NCBI GenBank assembly: GCA_023435565.1
Contig: JAEYRN010000036.1
Coordinates: forward strand, 1-64,000
Direction: 5' to 3'
Length of the DNA: 64,000 bases
Source of the DNA: Bacillota bacterium
GTDB taxonomy: Bacteria > Bacillota > UBA4882 > UBA8346
Part shown: in pieces, positions 16,736-26,439 of the stretch
How positions within the stretch are numbered: position 1 is the stretch's first letter
Layout: each line of letters opens with the position of its first letter
Program-made: the position numbers and the translations under genes
Notes under the pieces: model-generated
Databases searched by the model: none
What the model was told of the DNA's origin: nothing
Seen by the model: only the letters and a program-made list of their open reading frames with translations

Positions 16736-19240
16736 CTATTCCGCATTTTCAATAACTAAATTTACTTCAGCAAAGCGCCCTAGATTATCTTGGCAGACTA
16801 GTTTATGTTTGCCGATCTCCGGTGTATAAAAACATCGTTCTCCTGGTTTTACAACCCCTAAAAGCCTACCGTCGATGAACCAAAATATCTTTTGAACATC
16901 ACTTCCAACCGAAGCTTCGCAACATATCTTTTGAAATTGCAACGGGATGCCTTCTCGAAGCCGGTATTCACAATCAAGGGATGGCGATCGGATAATCGGC
17001 GGCGTCCCCGGGAGTAACCCCTGCCATTCGGGTAATAATTCCGGTAAACGCTCGATCTTAAAGCCGCAACTATCCATCCAAGTACCGACTTTGGCAGGAT
17101 ACTGGACGTAAGTTTTGATTTTTGACTTACGATCTCCTCCATGGTCGGGAGGTAAGCGGAAACCGGTGGCGACATCGATTTGAACGGCATAATGACATTC
17201 ACAGGTTTTATCAGGTGAACGGTCCGGTAGATAATACTCCCGAATTAGCGTTGAGCAATGTTGGCTCGGTAGATGACCGCTTAAAGCGCATACTTCCCTT
17301 GTTTCAACCGAAGGAGGCTGACTAAACCAGGGGATTTGTTGATTGCGACAGATACTATTCATCAATTCAAAGAGAATGGGAGTCGCCACTTCGGCACCGA
17401 CTAAATTACGGGCGCCCTTCCCGTTGAAGTTCCCCAACCATACTCCAATGGTGTATCGGGGGTTATAACCGATACTCCAAGCATCCCGATGGCCATAGGA
17501 AGTACCAGTCTTCCAGGCAACTTTAGGAAGGGAAGAAAATTCCCAGCAAGAGGGTAAATCCGGGCGGCGAAGACCGGTTAAGATATCCGTTACTATATAA
17601 ACGGTTCCGGGATCAAATAGTTCGATAGAGGCGCTTTCTCGTTCGTTCTTTAAAGACCGGGGGCGTATTAATTGGCCCTCTGTCGCAAAACAGGAATAAA
17701 GCATGGAGAGATCCACTAAACTAATCTCACAACCGCCGATGGCGATTGATAGCCCATAATGTCTTCGACTGCGAAGGGAAGATACATTAGCTTCATGCAT
17801 TAACCAATAAAGGCCTTTATCCCCTAGAGATTGTTCCAGTGATACCGCCGGGAGGTTTAAGGAACGTTCCAAAGCCGCCCGGGCGGAGATCATTCCATTA
17901 AAAGAGCGATCGTAATTTTCAGGAGCATATCCGGAAAAGTCAGTAGGGACATCCTCTAGGTAGTGCGCGGGAGAAATAATTCCCCTTTCAATGGCCAGTG
18001 CATAAATAAAAGGTTTTAAAGCAGATCCTGGAGAACGGGGTGCCGTGGCTCCGTTAACTTGACCATTATTAAAATCGTCGTAAAAATCCCCCGAACCTAC
18101 CATAGTTAAAATTTCGTGAGTTTGATTATTAATAACCACAATAGCTCCATTGGTGATACCTTCCGCTTGGAGACGGTCAAGATGAATCCGGAGTAAGTCT
18201 TCAGCCATCTGTTGATAACGGCGGTTTAGGGTGGTATAGAGTCTGGATTGACCATTATTTAACATCAAATCACGGCAAAAATGCGGTGCTATTGTGGGAA
18301 AATCACGGCGCCCGAAATTTATCGTTTCCATGGTGGCTTCGCGGTATTCTTGGATAGAGATATGTCTTTGTTTCAGTAATTGTTTTAAAACCAGGTTTCT
18401 GCCTTGGATTGCTTGTTCCGGATGAAGATCTGGCCGGTTAGCGTTAGGAGAGTTTGGAATAACAGTAAGTACGGCTGCTTCACTCAGACTTAGCTCCGAA
18501 GGTTCTTTACCGAAATAGAGCCAAGCCGCTGCGGCTATTCCTTCAATATTGCCTCCATAAGGCGCGATATTAAAATAAATCTCAAGCAATTGGCATTTGC
18601 TATAACGAAGTTCCAGCTGAAAAGCACGGAGAGCTTCGAGGATTTTATTAGTAAAAGTCCTTTTTTTTGGTTCCATCATTCGGGCGATCTGCATAGTTAT
18701 GGTGGAACCGCCTGAGATAATCTTTCCGGAGATATGGTTTTGTTTTGCGGCCCTGACTAGAGCTAAAGGATTTATACCGGGGTGCAGGTAAAACCAGCGG
18801 TCTTCGAAAGTGATTAAGGATTTTTGAAGATAAGGCGAGATCCGTGAAAGCGGAGTCTGGATCCGCCACATATCATCGCTGGATATAAAAGCGTGAAGCA
18901 GCCCACCGTCCCGATCAAAGACAAGTGTCGAAGAGGGGCGCCAAAGGGCCGCTTCCGGAAGAGGAACAATCCAAGCAAAGATTAGCAAGGCCAAATAGCC
19001 GGTTATTATTAGACCGGCAAATTTCGCCCACAATTGTAGGGGTCGGGGTATTTTATTATAATAGCTTTGAAAGTAAGTACTTATCTTGACAAAAAGCAAT
19101 ACGACATTTTTTTGCAATTGATTTAATATTATCGAAAAAACTTTATGGAAAGCATTCCTAAACAAAAGTATTTTATTGATACTTATGTCCCATAAATGCT
19201 TAAGATTGTATGTTGCACTTTGTGGTAGTTTTATCTTCAT
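16736..19240 (-). CDS. pbpC: Penicillin-binding protein 1C
   Basis: An 834-residue bifunctional peptidoglycan synthase. After a membrane anchor (LWAKFAGLIITGYLALLIFA) comes the GT51 glycosyltransferase domain (FEDRWFYLHPGINPLALVRA, GGSTITMQIARM, IYFNIAPYGGNIEGI). The transpeptidase domain follows, with SALK (in GSALKPFIYALA), SLN and KTGTSYGHRDAW, and then a C-terminal BiPBP_C domain. I start at the ATG at 19240 with AAAGG upstream. A frame reaching 19342 would read the flanking repeat as RLRLRLRARAR and is unlikely. The neighbour upstream is the alpha-2-macroglobulin gene, the same pairing as E. coli yfhM-pbpC. Confidence 0.94.
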   Translation of the reverse strand: MKIKLPQSATYNLKHLWDISINKILLFRNAFHKVFSIILNQLQKNVVLLFVKISTYFQSYYNKIPRPLQLWAKFAGLIITGYLALLIFAWIVPLPEAALWRPSSTLVFDRDGGLLHAFISSDDMWRIQTPLSRISPYLQKSLITFEDRWFYLHPGINPLALVRAAKQNHISGKIISGGSTITMQIARMMEPKKRTFTNKILEALRAFQLELRYSKCQLLEIYFNIAPYGGNIEGIAAAAWLYFGKEPSELSLSEAAVLTVIPNSPNANRPDLHPEQAIQGRNLVLKQLLKQRHISIQEYREATMETINFGRRDFPTIAPHFCRDLMLNNGQSRLYTTLNRRYQQMAEDLLRIHLDRLQAEGITNGAIVVINNQTHEILTMVGSGDFYDDFNNGQVNGATAPRSPGSALKPFIYALAIERGIISPAHYLEDVPTDFSGYAPENYDRSFNGMISARAALERSLNLPAVSLEQSLGDKGLYWLMHEANVSSLRSRRHYGLSIAIGGCEISLVDLSMLYSCFATEGQLIRPRSLKNERESASIELFDPGTVYIVTDILTGLRRPDLPSCWEFSSLPKVAWKTGTSYGHRDAWSIGYNPRYTIGVWLGNFNGKGARNLVGAEVATPILFELMNSICRNQQIPWFSQPPSVETREVCALSGHLPSQHCSTLIREYYLPDRSPDKTCECHYAVQIDVATGFRLPPDHGGDRKSKIKTYVQYPAKVGTWMDSCGFKIERLPELLPEWQGLLPGTPPIIRSPSLDCEYRLREGIPLQFQKICCEASVGSDVQKIFWFIDGRLLGVVKPGERCFYTPEIGKHKLVCQDNLGRFAEVNLVIENAE

Positions 19241-19257
19241 TTTATTTACCTTTATAA

Positions 19258-19352
19258 TTCGTGCTCGTGCGCGTAATCGTAATCGTAATCGAAATATAGA
19301 TTTTAGATGAAAAACGATTACGAGCACCGCTTTGCTGAGCACGAGTACGATT
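19258..19352 (-). repeat. Dispersed palindromic repeat, copy 2
   Basis: The 119-bp gap between pbpC and the macroglobulin gene is filled by an imperfect inverted repeat: an arm with GTGCTCGTGCGCGTAATCG plus three TAATCG hexamers, and the opposite arm CGATTACGAGCACCGC with GCTGAGCACGAG. The second arm matches bases 148-189 in reverse. It can form a long hairpin between two co-transcribed genes. Confidence 0.6.
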
Positions 19353-19359
19353 ATTACAA

Positions 19360-22300
19360 CTACCTGACTATCGTAATCATGTTCCCGCCGGAATTAAAAC
19401 TATAAACTTCCGGAGCATACATGCATTCCGCCTTAATCTGCGGCAAATAGAAAGTTCCGCAGGAAACAGCCCTGATTGCATAGTAAAAAGTATAAGTCCC
19501 TGTTTCTTCAAAATCGGCGAAAAGGATTAATCGGTCGTCACGAATATCCATATAACTTGGGCTAAATAGATCATCACTCAACCAATTGATTTTGGAAGTG
19601 GAGGCTAGGCGAGGATTTTCAATCTCCAAGCCAGTGGGTAATAGGTCAACAATAGCCACATTATCGGTGTTTTCTTCAAAAGTTTTAATCGTTATTTTAG
19701 CAACTAATAAGTCTCCCTGTTTAATTTCTTTTAGATTAACCGGTTGACCGGAGCGGGTAAAGATGTCTCGCTTAACTTCGATCCCGTTTACTATCGGTTT
19801 ATCAACTTTTTCGATCGGAATTCCGCTAGTCGCGGCATAATAATAACATTCTCCCTTACCGCTTAATTTTAGCGAAACCTTACCTTTACCTAACCTTTGA
19901 TCGTTAACCACTTTTATACCTGAACTGTCAAAGGTGGCGATTTTTTCACCATTTACCTCTACTTCTCCCTTATAGGGGGCGTTTTCTTTTTGTTTCATTA
20001 TTTTGCCTAGGGCCATAAAGGCAAAAGCGTTCTCCTGAGTAGTACCCCATTGTTCGGCTGTTGCACTCCGAGAAAGGGAATCGATTAGCTTTGGAATTGA
20101 TGGATGAATCGGATCCATATCGGCCAGCAACCCCAAAATAATAGCTTCGTTTCGTACGCTTGAGTTAAAATTACCGCCCTTTTGGCGTTTTGAATCGAAG
20201 AAGGATAGGGTGGTGGGGATTAGGCTACGGGCGGTTTTTTTGTCGCCGGAATAGTAATAAGCCGCAGCCAACATAGTCCGAGATTCGGAGTAAAGAACAT
20301 CCAAACGCTGGCTTTTCAGATAAGCCATACTGCTTAATTGAGGTTTTCCCGCTAGACTTAAAACATATAAGGCATAGACTCGTAATTGCAAGTCCCATCG
20401 GTTATCGGAACGGCGTTTACCAATTTGATTAAGGTAACCTAACATCCGATTATAGACTCGGTCGGAAACCACATATCCTGCTTTTCTGGCTTCAACTAAG
20501 AAATTGGCGGCATAGACGCTACCCCAGTCATGCCCGTAATCGCTACCCGGCCAAAAACTGAAGTTACCGTCACGCAACTGCATCGTTTCAATTTTTTGAA
20601 TTCCTTCGCTCAAGAATTGTTTGGCTTTGTTGCCGGAGAGTAATTCCGGGGCGGCAACCTGGGCTAGTTCGTCAAAGTATAATAAGGGAAACAATTTGGA
20701 AGTTGTCTGTTCAATACATCCATAGGGATAAGTAAGCAAGTACCTTAAACTCCCGCTTAAATTAACGGTTGGTAACGGCGCGAGAGATAAAGAATACTCA
20801 CCTGTCCCGGGAAGCCAAGAAGATTGGAGGTCGATGACAGCTGGAGCATTGGAACGGGTTATGCCCGTATAGTTCTTAGTAGTAACTTGGTTGGGAGGAC
20901 GAACCGCTAATTCCGTATTTTCACTAACCTGTTGGTCATTTCCAGTGGCTTCAAGATTAAACCGACATTTTCCAACGGCGTTTTTAGCTTTTACCGCATA
21001 ATTAACCGTACGTTCCTGTTGGCTCGGAACCGTGATTTTTTTGAAGTCATGACCGTCGATGCTAACCGGGCCTGAGGTTGAGAGCTTTACCTCAAAGGTC
21101 CCGTCTTTTCCGGTGCCGTTAAAAATAGTTACCGGAATGACAACCCGGTCCCCGGGGGCCATAAAACGGGGATAACTGGAATTAATTACAATCGGGTCCC
21201 TCACAAGGACTTTTTTAGAGTTAGATCCATAATTGGGGCCGGAAGCAGCAACGGCCATCAAGCGAAGAGTTCCGTTAAATTGCGGTATGGATAGCTTAAC
21301 ATCAGCTTTTCCATGAGAATTAAGTTTAATCAGACCCGACCAGAAAGATACCGGTTTCACTCTTTTTGCCGAAACCGGATTAAGGTTACGCCGTCTAACC
21401 CCCTCCAAGTCTTCGTCTCCAGCAGGACTGGTTGTGGCTGATACTGCTTCCACTTCCGGAAGGAGCATTCCATAAAGATCATAAGTATTTAAACTTAAAG
21501 CCCGCTTTCCGTAAAAGAAAGAAAGCGGATCCGGGGTTGTAAATTCGGTTAGTTGGCAAATACCCTCATCTACGGCTGCCAAAGTCAGATAAGTGGGGCC
21601 GCTTCTTCCAGGTGCGGAGACCGTGACCGTTAAATCCCGGTTCGGACGAATCTCTTCCGGAGTATCGATTGTCAATTGAATACGGTTTTCGTTATTATCC
21701 ACCATCAATGGAATAGTACCGAAAGCTCTGGTTGGAGCCCGTTTATCTAACTTTTTAATAGCGCGGATTACTTCCACCGATATATAAACATTCGGTTTAT
21801 ATAAATCACTAACCGGAATTTCGACAATTCCCGTGTTTTCTTTTAAATCAATTACTTTAACATCATAGACTTTTTCCCGTTCGACAGTGACCAAGGCCTT
21901 TCCGGGGAAGGGAGCTTTGATTTGTACAGTAGCTGTATCCCCTGCTTTATAGATTGGTTTGTTCAGATCAAGCTCGATTCGATCGGGATGGTCCATAGCC
22001 CACGGGGAATAACCCCATCCGGAGGCGTAAAATTCATAAGCACTTCGGGCTCCGCTGTTTTGATCGGTGAAAACTAATTTAAAACAACCATAATCATCAG
22101 GACGATAAGAATATGAACCTTCACCTTTTTCCAATTTTACCGTGTTGGTTGACAATTTCTTTTCTTGGCGTTCACTGTGATACGTATAGTCACCTTGTTT
22201 GTTCCGGCGGTAAATGGAGTTCCAAGTGACGGAATAGAGGTCTACCGAAAGGGAAGTATTCGGAATCAACTTCCCGGTCGAATTAACACAGACCAGTTTA

Positions 22301-24771
22301 ATTGTATAATTTTCACCGACTTTTGCGTAGTAATCGCCGTCAACTTTTAAGCCGATATATGATTGGTAAGGATATAGATCAACTGCTTTATAAGTACTAA
22401 CGGACCGACCGCCGTCTTCGGTAACGGTTGCCTGTAAGATTGCTCGAATATAACCTGGCGGATAGATATTGCCGGGAAAATCGAAACTAAAATCGGCTTC
22501 GCCGTATGCATTTAAGGTTCCTTGCCCCACCGGTTCTTCAATAACTTTGAATTCTCGTTTGGGATCGCCAAAGGAATATGAACTATAGGCGGAGGTTTTA
22601 AAAGGAACTGATTCCATTCGAATATCCAGGTCTACTCGGCGTCCGGCAGCCGGAGGACCGTAAAGGTTAATTCCTTTGACTTTAACCTTAGCGGTTTCAC
22701 CACTGTTGTAATCATTTTTATCGGTGGCTAATTCAACCTTAATCTTGTCGGGTATAAAATCTTCGACATTAAATGCGACCGAACCCACCGGTTGGTTGGC
22801 TATTTTCAAAAAGGCCGTGTATTTACCGGTTTTGGCATAATCCGGGATACTTAAATTAAACTCCGAAATGCCATCGTTTTTAGTATTGTCGTTGAATTCC
22901 CGGAATACCATACCGTCGGGTCCGTTAATTTCCATTCGGACCGGGAATTCCGAAGGGATCGAATTATTTGGTCCGCGAACAATAGAAACAATTTTTGCAT
23001 TTTCCCCAGGCCGAAAAACACCTCTATCGGTATAAAGAAACCCTTCATAACCTTCGGTTAAATGCGGTCGTCCTTCAACAGGGAAATCAGTTTTGTCGAT
23101 TAGACAGTCTTTAAGACAGATGTAAGAAAAGTCATCGGATTGTTCAGCCTGAATAAGATAGGACTTAAAATTTGAAATTTGGCGTTTAAGGCCTCTAAAA
23201 ATAACCATTCCACGGGAGTCTGTCGTTTCAGAAACGAGCTCCTGATTGTTATAACTAACCAAACTTACTTTAACACCGGATTTGGGGGCGAGATTGTCAA
23301 GAGAGTTTATCCAAACCACCAATTCGTCCTCACCCATTTTAGCCAAGATTCCCAGATCAGTAACAATTGCAATTTTGGCTGCGCGGCGCCATCGGTTTTC
23401 GGGATCACAAGCCGTGATCTGAAAAATCCCACGCCGTTGCTCGGAAAGAAATTCCTTGATGTTAATGGGAGTAGTAACCACTTCGTTTTCTTCATTGGCT
23501 ACGTTAATAGTCTGGGTGTGGATTACCCGGCCGAAACGCTGCAGTTCCCAAGAATAACAATATCCATCACTATTGACAGAACCCATAAAAGGAGCGATAT
23601 TATTGGCGTAAATTTTTGCAATCTCAATCTCAACTTTGGATATGTTAACTGTCTCCAAACCAAGGTTTAAATGGCCCTTGTTTGAAAGGTACCGGCCCGG
23701 AGAGTTGAAATTAACCGCCGGTTCCATGTTGGGAAAAGCGCAGTCATCGGAATAGTCACGTTCCAAAGGCTTACCGTTTAACGAGGGAAGCCCTTTAGCT
23801 ACTTTAACCGTATAAGAGTGGCCGTGTTTTAATCCGTCACCGGAGATGATAATCGTATCACCATTAGTTTCAATTCGTAAATCTTTAACAGCCGGTTTAA
23901 GGGAGATGAAATTTTCAACCGTATCGGGGTCAACCGGTTCCGAACAACGAATGTTAATTACATTTCGATCATCGTCGGAAAGAGCACTGGTTTCGCTAAC
24001 AGAAAGAGACCGGCGTTCTGTCAGCACAACTGTTTTGAAATAACTTTCTTTAAGCCCGATACTGGCGCCGATGCACAATAGCCCTTCCGGTACAGTTAAT
24101 TCCAGTTTTCGGGAGGAATCTCTTTTTTGAATAGGTTCACTGGTTATTAAAGCTTCTCTACCGCCATTGGTTAAATTGATGTTATATTTAACCGCTTGAC
24201 GGGTATCCTGCATCACCAGCTTCAAGTCCCGTTGTAAAGTTTCCAAGGCGACCGGGTAGTTAAATTGCAATCTTCCTTGAAAAACCATGCCCTGCTTACG
24301 TTCGGGGTTATAACCGAAGGTCAGATTAGAGTCAAGAACCCGGAAACGTTCAGTAGTGAATTTATGCTTAAGAGTCCCGGTAAGCTTCTTTTTTAAGTCC
24401 GCCAGAAAGTCCGGTTTAAACTCCACAGTATAAGCGGTAGAAGGTTGCAGGCTGACCTCAGGTAAAAATTTTAAACGCCGTGGTGTTTCCCAACGATATT
24501 TCCCTGGGACCGCCGGTCGAAACCTAATTTTATTAGTAGTCATTAACTTGCCAATTCTACTTTTGGGGGCTACATTTGCGGAAAAAGTAAAGGTAAAGTT
24601 GGACTTTGGTCCTACTTCACCATTGGGTTCCATTTTGACTAATCGAACCGTATTATCTGCAGAAATGTTAATGTTTAAGATAAAAATAACGGCTAATAAC
24701 AGTAAACAAATGATCGCGATTCGTTTAAGTTGAAAATTGATCAATTTGTTGAACCAGTTGATTATTTTCAC
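19360..24771 (-). CDS. Bacterial alpha-2-macroglobulin with intact thioester motif
   Basis: An 1803-residue envelope protein. One hydrophobic anchor lies at residues 14-36, with no lipobox Cys. A series of macroglobulin (MG) beta domains follows, including the MG2 region (YTDRGVFRPGENAKI) and the bait region. The alpha-helical thioester domain has TYPYGCIEQTTSKLFPL, giving Cys1352, Glu1354 and Gln1355 of the CxEQ thioester. Such proteins trap attacking proteases by covalent bonding and are thought to guard the periplasm together with PBP1C, which repairs the wall. The pair is normally found in diderm bacteria. The gene is first in a two-gene minus-strand unit. Confidence 0.95.
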   Translation of the reverse strand: MKIINWFNKLINFQLKRIAIICLLLLAVIFILNINISADNTVRLVKMEPNGEVGPKSNFTFTFSANVAPKSRIGKLMTTNKIRFRPAVPGKYRWETPRRLKFLPEVSLQPSTAYTVEFKPDFLADLKKKLTGTLKHKFTTERFRVLDSNLTFGYNPERKQGMVFQGRLQFNYPVALETLQRDLKLVMQDTRQAVKYNINLTNGGREALITSEPIQKRDSSRKLELTVPEGLLCIGASIGLKESYFKTVVLTERRSLSVSETSALSDDDRNVINIRCSEPVDPDTVENFISLKPAVKDLRIETNGDTIIISGDGLKHGHSYTVKVAKGLPSLNGKPLERDYSDDCAFPNMEPAVNFNSPGRYLSNKGHLNLGLETVNISKVEIEIAKIYANNIAPFMGSVNSDGYCYSWELQRFGRVIHTQTINVANEENEVVTTPINIKEFLSEQRRGIFQITACDPENRWRRAAKIAIVTDLGILAKMGEDELVVWINSLDNLAPKSGVKVSLVSYNNQELVSETTDSRGMVIFRGLKRQISNFKSYLIQAEQSDDFSYICLKDCLIDKTDFPVEGRPHLTEGYEGFLYTDRGVFRPGENAKIVSIVRGPNNSIPSEFPVRMEINGPDGMVFREFNDNTKNDGISEFNLSIPDYAKTGKYTAFLKIANQPVGSVAFNVEDFIPDKIKVELATDKNDYNSGETAKVKVKGINLYGPPAAGRRVDLDIRMESVPFKTSAYSSYSFGDPKREFKVIEEPVGQGTLNAYGEADFSFDFPGNIYPPGYIRAILQATVTEDGGRSVSTYKAVDLYPYQSYIGLKVDGDYYAKVGENYTIKLVCVNSTGKLIPNTSLSVDLYSVTWNSIYRRNKQGDYTYHSERQEKKLSTNTVKLEKGEGSYSYRPDDYGCFKLVFTDQNSGARSAYEFYASGWGYSPWAMDHPDRIELDLNKPIYKAGDTATVQIKAPFPGKALVTVEREKVYDVKVIDLKENTGIVEIPVSDLYKPNVYISVEVIRAIKKLDKRAPTRAFGTIPLMVDNNENRIQLTIDTPEEIRPNRDLTVTVSAPGRSGPTYLTLAAVDEGICQLTEFTTPDPLSFFYGKRALSLNTYDLYGMLLPEVEAVSATTSPAGDEDLEGVRRRNLNPVSAKRVKPVSFWSGLIKLNSHGKADVKLSIPQFNGTLRLMAVAASGPNYGSNSKKVLVRDPIVINSSYPRFMAPGDRVVIPVTIFNGTGKDGTFEVKLSTSGPVSIDGHDFKKITVPSQQERTVNYAVKAKNAVGKCRFNLEATGNDQQVSENTELAVRPPNQVTTKNYTGITRSNAPAVIDLQSSWLPGTGEYSLSLAPLPTVNLSGSLRYLLTYPYGCIEQTTSKLFPLLYFDELAQVAAPELLSGNKAKQFLSEGIQKIETMQLRDGNFSFWPGSDYGHDWGSVYAANFLVEARKAGYVVSDRVYNRMLGYLNQIGKRRSDNRWDLQLRVYALYVLSLAGKPQLSSMAYLKSQRLDVLYSESRTMLAAAYYYSGDKKTARSLIPTTLSFFDSKRQKGGNFNSSVRNEAIILGLLADMDPIHPSIPKLIDSLSRSATAEQWGTTQENAFAFMALGKIMKQKENAPYKGEVEVNGEKIATFDSSGIKVVNDQRLGKGKVSLKLSGKGECYYYAATSGIPIEKVDKPIVNGIEVKRDIFTRSGQPVNLKEIKQGDLLVAKITIKTFEENTDNVAIVDLLPTGLEIENPRLASTSKINWLSDDLFSPSYMDIRDDRLILFADFEETGTYTFYYAIRAVSCGTFYLPQIKAECMYAPEVYSFNSGGNMITIVR

Positions 24772-24983
24772 TATTCTACCCCCTAAAGTAAAGAATAATT
24801 AAAATAAAATTCGTGATCTAGGAAGATATTTCCTGCAATAAAATTTGAAGTAATTAATAACATCTAAGTTCCATAAATAGATCAAGTTATTTCGGAAGGA
24901 AAAATTAGGTTTTCGTAGAATTAATTAACGCTTATTTTCATAAACCTACGCTACAGTGAAAAATTAAGTTGGGGGGAGATTTG

Positions 24984-25751
24984 ATGGATTCTTTGGTGTA
25001 TCCGAAGGAAGTATTGTATTTTAGGATATCATTAGTTATTAGTATTATAGTATATTTAATGTTAATCTTCTCAATTATAGGTATTTTTTATATCTTAATG
25101 GGTGCTTTGATTGGATTGATTTTGCAAGGATTACTAATTGGCAATTTGAGAGGCAATGGGGTAAAAGTATCTGAAGAGCAGTTTCCCGAAGTATACCGGA
25201 TTGCCAGTGATTTAGCAAAAAAAATGGAGATGGACTTACCAGCGATATACATTATTCAAGCCGGTGGGATGCTAAATGCTTTTGCAACTAAATTCTTAGG
25301 ACGGGGTTTTGTTGTTATATATTCCGATATCTTAGAATTAGCTTATGAAGAGGGTGAACAGGAATTAGCTTTTATCATAGCTCATGAATTGGCTCATCTT
25401 AAACGAAAACATTTAACCTATCGTATGCTGCTTTATCCTTCAATGATAATTCCATTTTTGGGCTCCGCTTATTCCCGTGCCTGCGAGTATACATGCGATC
25501 GTTTTGGTGCATTTTATCAACCGGATGGCAGCACAAAGGGTTTGTTGATATTAGCTGCCGGGAAAAAACTTTATCAAAAAATGAACATTGAGAAGTATAG
25601 CAACCAAGTGTCGGAAGACGACAGTTTTTGGGTATCTTTTAGTGAAATTTTAGGAACCCATCCACATCTACCGAAAAGGGTCAATGCGGTGAAGCAGTTT
25701 TTAACAAGCAATAGTTATCAAAGTGGAATTTCTCAAAGTATCAGCAATTAA
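24984..25751 (+). CDS. M48-family membrane metalloprotease (HtpX-like)
   Basis: A 255-residue zinc protease. Two N-terminal membrane helices (about residues 14-60) are followed by a cytoplasmic domain with the zinc motif HELAHLKRKH and the third ligand region ACEYTCDRFGA. HtpX-like enzymes degrade damaged membrane proteins; the length is somewhat below E. coli HtpX. I start at the ATG at 24984, eight bases after GGGGGGAG. It is a single-gene unit with its own terminator. Confidence 0.88.
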   Translation: MDSLVYPKEVLYFRISLVISIIVYLMLIFSIIGIFYILMGALIGLILQGLLIGNLRGNGVKVSEEQFPEVYRIASDLAKKMEMDLPAIYIIQAGGMLNAFATKFLGRGFVVIYSDILELAYEEGEQELAFIIAHELAHLKRKHLTYRMLLYPSMIIPFLGSAYSRACEYTCDRFGAFYQPDGSTKGLLILAAGKKLYQKMNIEKYSNQVSEDDSFWVSFSEILGTHPHLPKRVNAVKQFLTSNSYQSGISQSISN

Positions 25752-25779
25752 AACCTTATTTATGCTGGTTTATTAAATT

Positions 25780-25816
25780 AAACCAGGCTGTTTTAATATA
25801 CAGTCTGGTTTTTTTA
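25780..25816 (+). terminator. Rho-independent terminator after the M48 gene
   Basis: AAACCAGGCTGT and ACAGTCTGGTTT form a 12-bp stem (one G-U pair) followed by a run of seven T. Confidence 0.9.
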
Positions 25817-25855
25817 TATAGAAGTTTAATTATATTTATGTTGAATTGGTAGTTA

Positions 25856-25973
25856 TGAGATTTGCATAATTACATTAATTGACCCTTCAGCCACAATATA
25901 TAGTGACAAACCCAGATGTATCTAACAATATATTGTCAGTTGAAGCTTAAATAATAAATTGTGTAATTCTCAC
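25856..25973 (-). repeat. 118-bp MITE-like inverted-repeat element, copy A
   Basis: The ends are TGAGATTTGCATAATTA and AATTGTGTAATTCTCA, which are imperfect inverted repeats; the middle contains two ACAATATAT palindromes. Read in reverse it aligns end to end with bases 29975-30092, with the same 118-bp length. It contains no open frame, so it would be a non-autonomous element. Confidence 0.75.
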
Positions 25974-26003
25974 AGTTATAAAATAAGGCATTTTTTATAA
26001 GTG

Positions 26004-26225
26004 TTATTTTTGGTGTTCGATAATAATTTTTTCCGCCCTGTCAAACATATTAGGATACAGATCATCAGGGACGTATTCTTTACCAATAGTGGATCCTACT
26101 TTATAACGAGCGCAAAGTGTTTTGTCGCCTTCGCAGTACTTTTTCTTATACAAAGAACCAAGACCTTTTTCCATCGACATGTGATCATTGTAAAATAGGC
26201 ATCCTTTAAGATTTTCACAGTTCAT
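26004..26225 (-). CDS. Small conserved Cys-containing protein
   Basis: A 73-residue soluble protein with four spaced cysteines (CENLKGC near the start, KKYCEGDKTLC in the middle), which could hold a metal or disulfides. It ends in a VPDDLYPNMFDRAEKII helix. I start at the ATG at 26225, seven bases after GGGAGG; the extra eight upstream codons overlap that site. I recall similar small proteins in anaerobes, but no function is known to me. Confidence 0.7.
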   Translation of the reverse strand: MNCENLKGCLFYNDHMSMEKGLGSLYKKKYCEGDKTLCARYKVGSTIGKEYVPDDLYPNMFDRAEKIIIEHQK

Positions 26226-26439
26226 ATTAAGACCTCCCTTAGGGTTCAAATTGGGTTAAATCACCTGATAGAAGATTATTTCGACTATGGTTGTTTAAAT
26301 CCTTTGGATTTATTTAACAGGAAAGCAGCAGCGTAAGGCGCTGAAAATAATATTATTCTCAATTTTTAATTTCTTTATATCTTAACACCTAGGCCGGACA
26401 ACAAGCTTTTTTATGATACAATTAGATAGGAGTATACTT

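Noticed and set aside
19241..19342. N-terminal extension of pbpC reading RLRLRLRARAR
   Set aside because: It is a translation of the extragenic repeat; the ATG at 19240 has a proper AAAGG site.
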